This document shows positions 56,809 through 64,000 of a DNA stretch of 64,000 nt, piece by piece (position 1 is the first letter of the stretch; each line of letters starts with the position of its first letter). Origin of the DNA: Xanthostigma xanthostigma (Eukaryota > Arthropoda > Insecta > Raphidioptera > Raphidiidae). The notes under the pieces are model-generated. The model made no database searches and was not told the origin of the DNA. It saw nothing but the letters and a program-made list of their open reading frames with translations. The DNA lies in the NCBI GenBank assembly GCA_963575645.1, contig OY754476.1:2294001-2358000 (forward strand), in the 5' to 3' direction. The position numbers and the translations under genes were made by a program.

Positions 56809-59800
56809 ATGAACCCAAACAGAAGAATGAATCCAAATCCAGCGGACACCGCGGAAGACAGAGTATGGATTGACAGAGCACTTTATGCGGAAGTTGAAGA
56901 GCGACAGCAAGCAATAAAGGCTCGTGTAAGTTGCATTTTTTGATACATTATTTGAATAATTATGTATATGAAAAACACATTTTCGAAAAAAGAAGTTCAG
57001 CGCATAATACAAAAATATGTGATTAAGTTAGGAAAAAAAACATAACTTTTGTTATCTTTCGATAATTTTATTATTACTTATTGTTGCAAGCAGCCAAATA
57101 TGAATGGAGATATCCCTTCGAACCGTCTTAATCCCGATAATACAAAAAATAATCCCACAAAAAAAAATAAACAAAATCCAAAAACACCAAATGTTTGTCC
57201 TTTGAAAATAAAATCAAATAATGATAACACCAAGCCCCAAACTCCAACAACCCCAACCCAAACTCCAAATGAGGACACTTTGCCAACTAGTACAAAAGAA
57301 AATAAAGCAAAGGACGGTAATGTGAAAAATAAGGTAGAAAAGAAGAAAAGGGATAAAAAAAATAATAAGGATAAGGTAAACGAAACCAGTGTGTTGCTTT
57401 TGTGTGATTTTAATGTATGTAGTTATCAACATGCGATGCCTTTGCTGCAGGTTAACATTCAGCAATAGTAAATTTTCATTTGAGCTATTTTCTATTTAAT
57501 TTTGGCATACTAAATCGATTTCAATCGAATCACAATTCGCAAAGGCATCTGTTTTGATTGGTTTATATAACAAAATAATTTATGCACGTGATTTTACGTA
57601 TATTATATACTACAGTACAAGCGACGAATTTAACTAAACATGAATGCTTTTGAAAAATGATGATATTAACTATGTATTTGCTTCTTGACCGAACTAGTTT
57701 ATGAAGAAAAATTGATTTCAATTCTTTGGAACAATTGCCAAAAGAATCATTCACATACAGCAAATCATTCACCAGTGGCGTATTTACACATTTCCCAAGT
57801 ATATGCTTTGAAATTTTTGCCGCCCTTACCTCAGCAATTGTCAATACTTATAGATTATTTTTACAATCCAACAATTTGGTTGAAATTGCACAAGAAATAG
57901 TTTTTGGGTATATTTCTGAGTTAATCAAAGCTTAACCACGTACGACTAATAAAGCGGGGTAATGTATGGTACTCACACAATAATGTACAAACTATAAACG
58001 AAATTAAATAATTTTTATTTGCCGCCCTAGGCTCAAGCCTACTCAGCCTGCTTGTAAATCCGCCACTGTCATTCACGACGCTTTTAGATTCGGTCAGGTG
58101 GAGTCTTAGAGAGAGTCGACTATACTAATAAATATTAATTTGGTTGATATGTGGACTTTTTACTAATATTTTACATTTTGATTTAGAGCAACCTAACAAT
58201 AGGGTCGTTAGCTGGCGAGGTGGCGCGGGCGCGACAGCACCTTAAAAATAGCATGGATGTGGCCGCTCATGTATGTACTCTTTTTTTTAACAAATAAGGA
58301 TATCGGAAATGGTTGCGACTGTAGATTTAAAGTTTTAAACTTTTTTTTTCTAAAAAAATTTTAATTGAACACAAATAAGGAGTTATTACAATATTTTCAT
58401 AATACTACTAATTGTTAACAAGAATTTGGAGGGTGCAAATTTCTTAATGGGACATATATCCATCTTCGCAGCAAGTGTCAATCTTTGTTTGTAACCATTT
58501 TATATCCTTTACTTATAATAAACCACTAATATTATTATTTTTGAATTCTATCAACATTCAGAGTACACGAAAAAAATATCAAACATGTTTTAATATTATG
58601 CATATTATTATTGACTACCTATATTTGCTATGTGACTCATTTTTCACATCTAAATATTTTTGACGTGATAACGTCTTATAAATTGATGAAACACCGGCTG
58701 CACGCACGAAAAAGTGTCACGTTCCGCCTGAGCCTGAGCGGTGCAAGCGAGAGCGCGGTATAAGCGATAGAGAGGCACGATCAACCCAAGCGTCGGCTTG
58801 TACGCATTTCTCTCTCTTCTCGCGTGACGTCAGAGAGTTCATCAATGTTTCTTTATGACGTTATCACGTAAAACTATCGTCCGTAAACCGACTTTACAGA
58901 CAACCAATTTTTTTTAGTTGCGTTAACTGATTTCTTATTGTTTTGCGGGAAGCTTAGTAAGTTTGGATTTTTATAAAGTAAAAAACAATACAGCTAAGAT
59001 AAAACTTTGCATGGGTTAACCTAAAGTTACAAAAAGTTGCATGGAAAATATAAGTGGTGGAGGTATAATTTTCACAAATTTGAAAATGGATATTGGTAGG
59101 ATACATGCTGCATTCTGCATGCCAACTAACTTTATTGAATAGCGTTTCCAAATATTGGGGAATCATTTTTAGACGACGGTATCGTCACTAAGTGCGGCGG
59201 CTAAAAACTGATTCCAAATTCATTTTGGATTTGTAATCAATATGCGCATTGCATATACTATACCTATATCTATATAATATATATACATATTTTTGATTAA
59301 ACTTTCTAATCCGTTTTTAAAATTTATTAAGCTCGAGGCCATGACCGCGGTACCATCTACGTCTGGAGGAACAACAAGCGCTGTACCACCAGCACCAATT
59401 GCATCAACAAGTAGTGCTGATGTGAGTGACCGCGTGTCTCTACTCGAAAGAGAAAACGAAGAGATGCGACTCTGTACGTTTAATCAAAATAATTTCATTT
59501 TGGCCTATAATAGTTTATAACTATTTTTATGAAAAAAATGTACTTATTTTCCAGCTATCCAGACCATTCAGGAGCAACTGTCGCGAATTGATGACTTAGA
59601 GAAATCAGTAGACAAGCTTTTAGCTCAGGTTAACTTGGAGGACAAGTCAAAAGCAAAAGATACTGCAGTGGCTTCCGGATCAGCCCAGGAGGATGTGGAT
59701 CTTTTTGGTTCAGATTCCGATGACGATGAGGAAGCGTCCAAAATCCGAGAAGAGCGTTTAAAAGCGTACCAAGACAAGAAATCGGCCAGTATGTTCACTG

Positions 59801-60298
59801 TGTGGAAAGTGTATTTATATTATATGTATAAATATTAAAAAAAAACAATTTTTGTTTCCTTGTAGAACCCGCTTTAGTAGCCAAATCATCGATAATTTTC
59901 GATGTTAAGCCTTGGGATGATGAAACTAATATGACCGATCTAGAGGCTGCCGTAAGAAGCATTCAAATGGAAGGGCTTTTGTGGGGAGCAAGTAAGTTAA
60001 ATACAATATAATAAAATAATATATTTAAATGATGCATCTAAAATGTTTTTAATTCTTTAGGTAAACTTGTACCACTTGCCTATGGCATTCACAAGTTGCA
60101 AATCAATTGCATCATCGAAGACGAAAAAGTATCGGTGGATCTCTTGCAAGAAACAATAGAAGGATTTGAAGATTATGTATGTAAAAAAAATATTAGATCA
60201 ATTAAGTATTTTGTATTCTATTTTAAAATTAAGTACATAATAATATATTTCTTTTTCAGGTTCAAAGCGTCGATATTTTTGCGTTCAATAAGATTTAA
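56809..60298 (+). CDS. eEF1delta: Elongation factor 1-delta (eEF1B guanine nucleotide exchange subunit)
   Basis: Exchanges GDP for GTP on eEF1A during translation elongation. Exons: 56809-56925, 58187-58270, 59332-59473, 59555-59788, 59866-59991, 60061-60176, 60260-60298; 286 codons, 285 residues without the optional exon at 57094-57375. N-terminal [17 protein letters not shown] and the EVARARQHL block match the family. A leucine-zipper-like coiled coil ([13 protein letters not shown], then [19 protein letters not shown]) spans exons 3-4 as listed. An acidic [12 protein letters not shown] stretch carries the usual CK2-type site. The exchange domain has [32 protein letters not shown] and the C-terminal [13 protein letters not shown] hAT element lies in the large intron and a MITE in the next. 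Confidence 0.95.
57094..57375 (+). other. eEF1delta: Predicted optional (cassette) exon of eEF1-delta
   Basis: 94 codons, open throughout, between a CAG acceptor (57091-57093) and donor AAG|GTAAAC. Flanking exon ends are both phase 0, so inclusion or skipping keeps the frame. The protein is low complexity: Asn, Lys, Pro and Thr rich, with a Lys-rich tail ([15 protein letters not shown]). A second donor at AAT|GTATGT (57414-57415) would extend it in frame by 13 codons. Confidence 0.55.
57773..58068. mobile_element. hAT-type MITE, CAGTGGCG family, in eEF1-delta intron
   Basis: Ends CAGTGGCGTATTTACAC and TGTAAATCCGCCACTG with a perfect duplication TCATTCAC (57765-57772, 58069-58076). Same family as 24335-24654. 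Confidence 0.93.
58657..58915 (+). mobile_element. GACGTGATAACGTC MITE, long subfamily (copy g), in eEF1-delta intron
   Basis: About 259 bp, nearly identical to copies b and c, with the same CRE-like TGACGTCA. Ends CAACCAATTTTTTTT followed by AG at 58916-58917. Confidence 0.92.
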
Positions 60299-62506
<2,208 letters not shown>

Positions 62507-62578
62507 TAGTTTTCATCCCTATATTATTAAACGAGCTAATCTTGTATCTACCTATGTACCTACCTATGTCCCTAAATA

Positions 62579-62870
62579 TTTTCTCGAAAACGGCCCTAAC
62601 GATTTGGATGAAATTTACTGAAAAAGGATTTTAGGGGGGGGAAAAATCGTTTTAGCTAGGTCTCATCTCTCGTAAAAATCGTTTTCTTACAAATTTTGTC
62701 ATTATAAAAATAAATTTTTTGACGTATGAAAATACTTAAATATTGTAAGTAGGTTTTGGAATTTTATACAAACAATGAAACAATTGTTTTCAAAATATTA
62801 TGACAATTAATCTTTAATTACTATCCGAGTCTTAAAATAAATACGTATTTGAATATCAGTATTTTATTTA
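62579..62870. repeat. TTTTCTCGAAAACGGCCCTA repeat in Rab6 intron
   Basis: About 290 bp shared with the insertion inside copy f (54626-55030), including GGATGAAATTTACTGAAAA and GTTTTAGCTAGGTCTCATC. Dispersed element, class not assigned. Confidence 0.75.
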
Positions 62871-63001
62871 ACTTTCCGAGCAAAGCTCGATCACCCAGGT
62901 ACTTACTATATTATATTCCATTCCTAAACATTTATCAAAATTTCACGGAACCGCCTCAGTACATTAACTACGTCTTATCTTTTAATGACAACAAAATAAT
63001 A

Positions 63002-63398
63002 GTGTAGAACCTCGATAAGTCAAAAACCTCTGTAATTTAAACATTTTTAATACCCTTCCCTTCAAAGCCTAAAAACCTCCATTGCTTGAAGCACAAAACC
63101 TCGGTAACTTAAATATTTTGAGGGAAGTGCATGAAACAGACAAAAATTACTGACTTGCGTTTAAATTTAATAAATAATTGAATCTAATTGAATAAATAAA
63201 TAGATACTAAATTTATTAGCAACAGTTGAACTAAATCTAACCTCTCTCACCCAAATTTCTCATATCGATAAATAAACCTCATTAAGTTAAAAACTGAACT
63301 TCCAAAACCTCTCTAACTTCAAATCTAGATAAGTAAAAAACTCGATAACTTAAATTTTTCAACGTTTTCCTTGAACTTAACTTATCGAGGTTCTACTG
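63002..63398. mobile_element. Tigger/pogo-like MITE in Rab6 intron
   Basis: TA-flanked. Ends GTGTAGAACCTCGATAAGT and ACTTATCGAGGTTCTACTG. The interior repeats an AACCTC..TAACTTAAA motif several times, as in elements with multiple transposase-binding sites. No frame. Confidence 0.75.
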
Positions 63399-63807
63399 TA
63401 TTATGTAAACAGAAATGATAAACTTCGTAGAATCAAATAATGAAGTTATGACTCATGAGATGTCTTCATAAGCCAATTTTCTGAAAATTTGGTACGTCAC
63501 CCTATGTTAGAAATATAATCAGTCTTTGGGCTGACATCTTTTTACCGTCGTGCCATCTCAAGCTGTTGTCGAGACGAGTGACTTATAAATCTAAAATGAT
63601 GTCGTGCAGTCAGCAAGAAGCGCCTTTTACAACAAAGAACGTAATAGCATAAAAGAAAGTTACGAACAGACGCACATACCTACCACGATACCAGGGTTAT
63701 GGTCCAGCCAAGTTATCTATCGAAGAATCTCATTAGAGATTCTTTTCTGTGCTAAATGCCGACGAATCTCTAACGTATTCTTATACATTGATTTTGCCTA
63801 GCTCCCA

Positions 63808-64000
63808 TATTACTAATATATAAAGCTGAAAAGTTTGTTTGTTTGAACGCGCTAATCTCAGGAACTACTGGTTCAAATTGAATTTTTTTTTTTGTTGGAT
63901 AGCCCATTTATCGAGGAAGGCTATAGGCTATATAATATTACGCTACGGCCAATACGAGCGGAGCATAAATGAAAAATGTATCTCAAATATGAGCTTCTAT
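63808..64000 (+). mobile_element. Helitron-like element, left end (cut by window edge)
   Basis: TACTAATATATAAAGCTGAA and the following GAACGCGCTAATCTCAGG, ATCGAGGAAGGCTATAGGC blocks match 8590 and 17947. Confidence 0.7.

Noticed and set aside
63604-63801. 65-codon frame considered as the next Rab6 exon
   Set aside because: Its sequence does not match the NKxD or C-terminal regions of Rab6.

Overview
The window is nuclear DNA from an insect. Its genes have short introns and exons that code for insect-like proteins, set in AT-rich sequence packed with DNA transposons. The arginine kinase, ROR/MuSK-type receptor kinase and ribosomal protein L13 sequences fit a winged insect; I could not settle the order. 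No prokaryotic or viral gene was seen.

Layout. 1-1919: satellite array of seven units, the last three carrying an inverted segment. 3434-28175 (+): arginine kinase, with a candidate promoter and 5' UTR exon, a very long transposon-filled intron, an alternative first coding exon for an N-myristoylation signal, and two core exons. 30321-35237 (+): receptor tyrosine kinase of the Nrk/MuSK/ROR group (frizzled-type CRD, kringle, TM, kinase) in seven exons. 39550-48687 (+): mitochondrial pyruvate dehydrogenase phosphatase regulatory subunit (PDPR) in nine exons. 50291-52216 (-): ribosomal protein L13. 56809-60298 (+): eEF1-delta with a predicted optional lysine/asparagine-rich exon. 61338 to beyond the right edge (+): Rab6, first three exons. 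Splice junctions of all six genes were joined by hand and stay in frame.

The genes are unrelated housekeeping or signalling genes and do not form a pathway. What links the window is its mobile DNA. I found hAT-type elements with 8-bp target duplications (some nested), TTA-flanked Harbinger-like elements, TA- and TTAA-flanked foldback elements, Helitrons, a tRNA-derived SINE with a target duplication, a truncated LINE, a foldback family with a hammerhead-like motif, and seven copies of a MITE whose ends are T-rich. Several insertions sit within tens of bases of splice acceptors: the MITE before PDPR exon 6, the LINE before the last Nrk exon, and a foldback before PDPR exon 9. They may now supply parts of the splice signals.

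The most interesting leads are the myristoylated arginine kinase isoform, the MITE-derived splice acceptor, the hammerhead-like foldbacks, the satellite with a block-wise inversion, and the eEF1-delta cassette exon.
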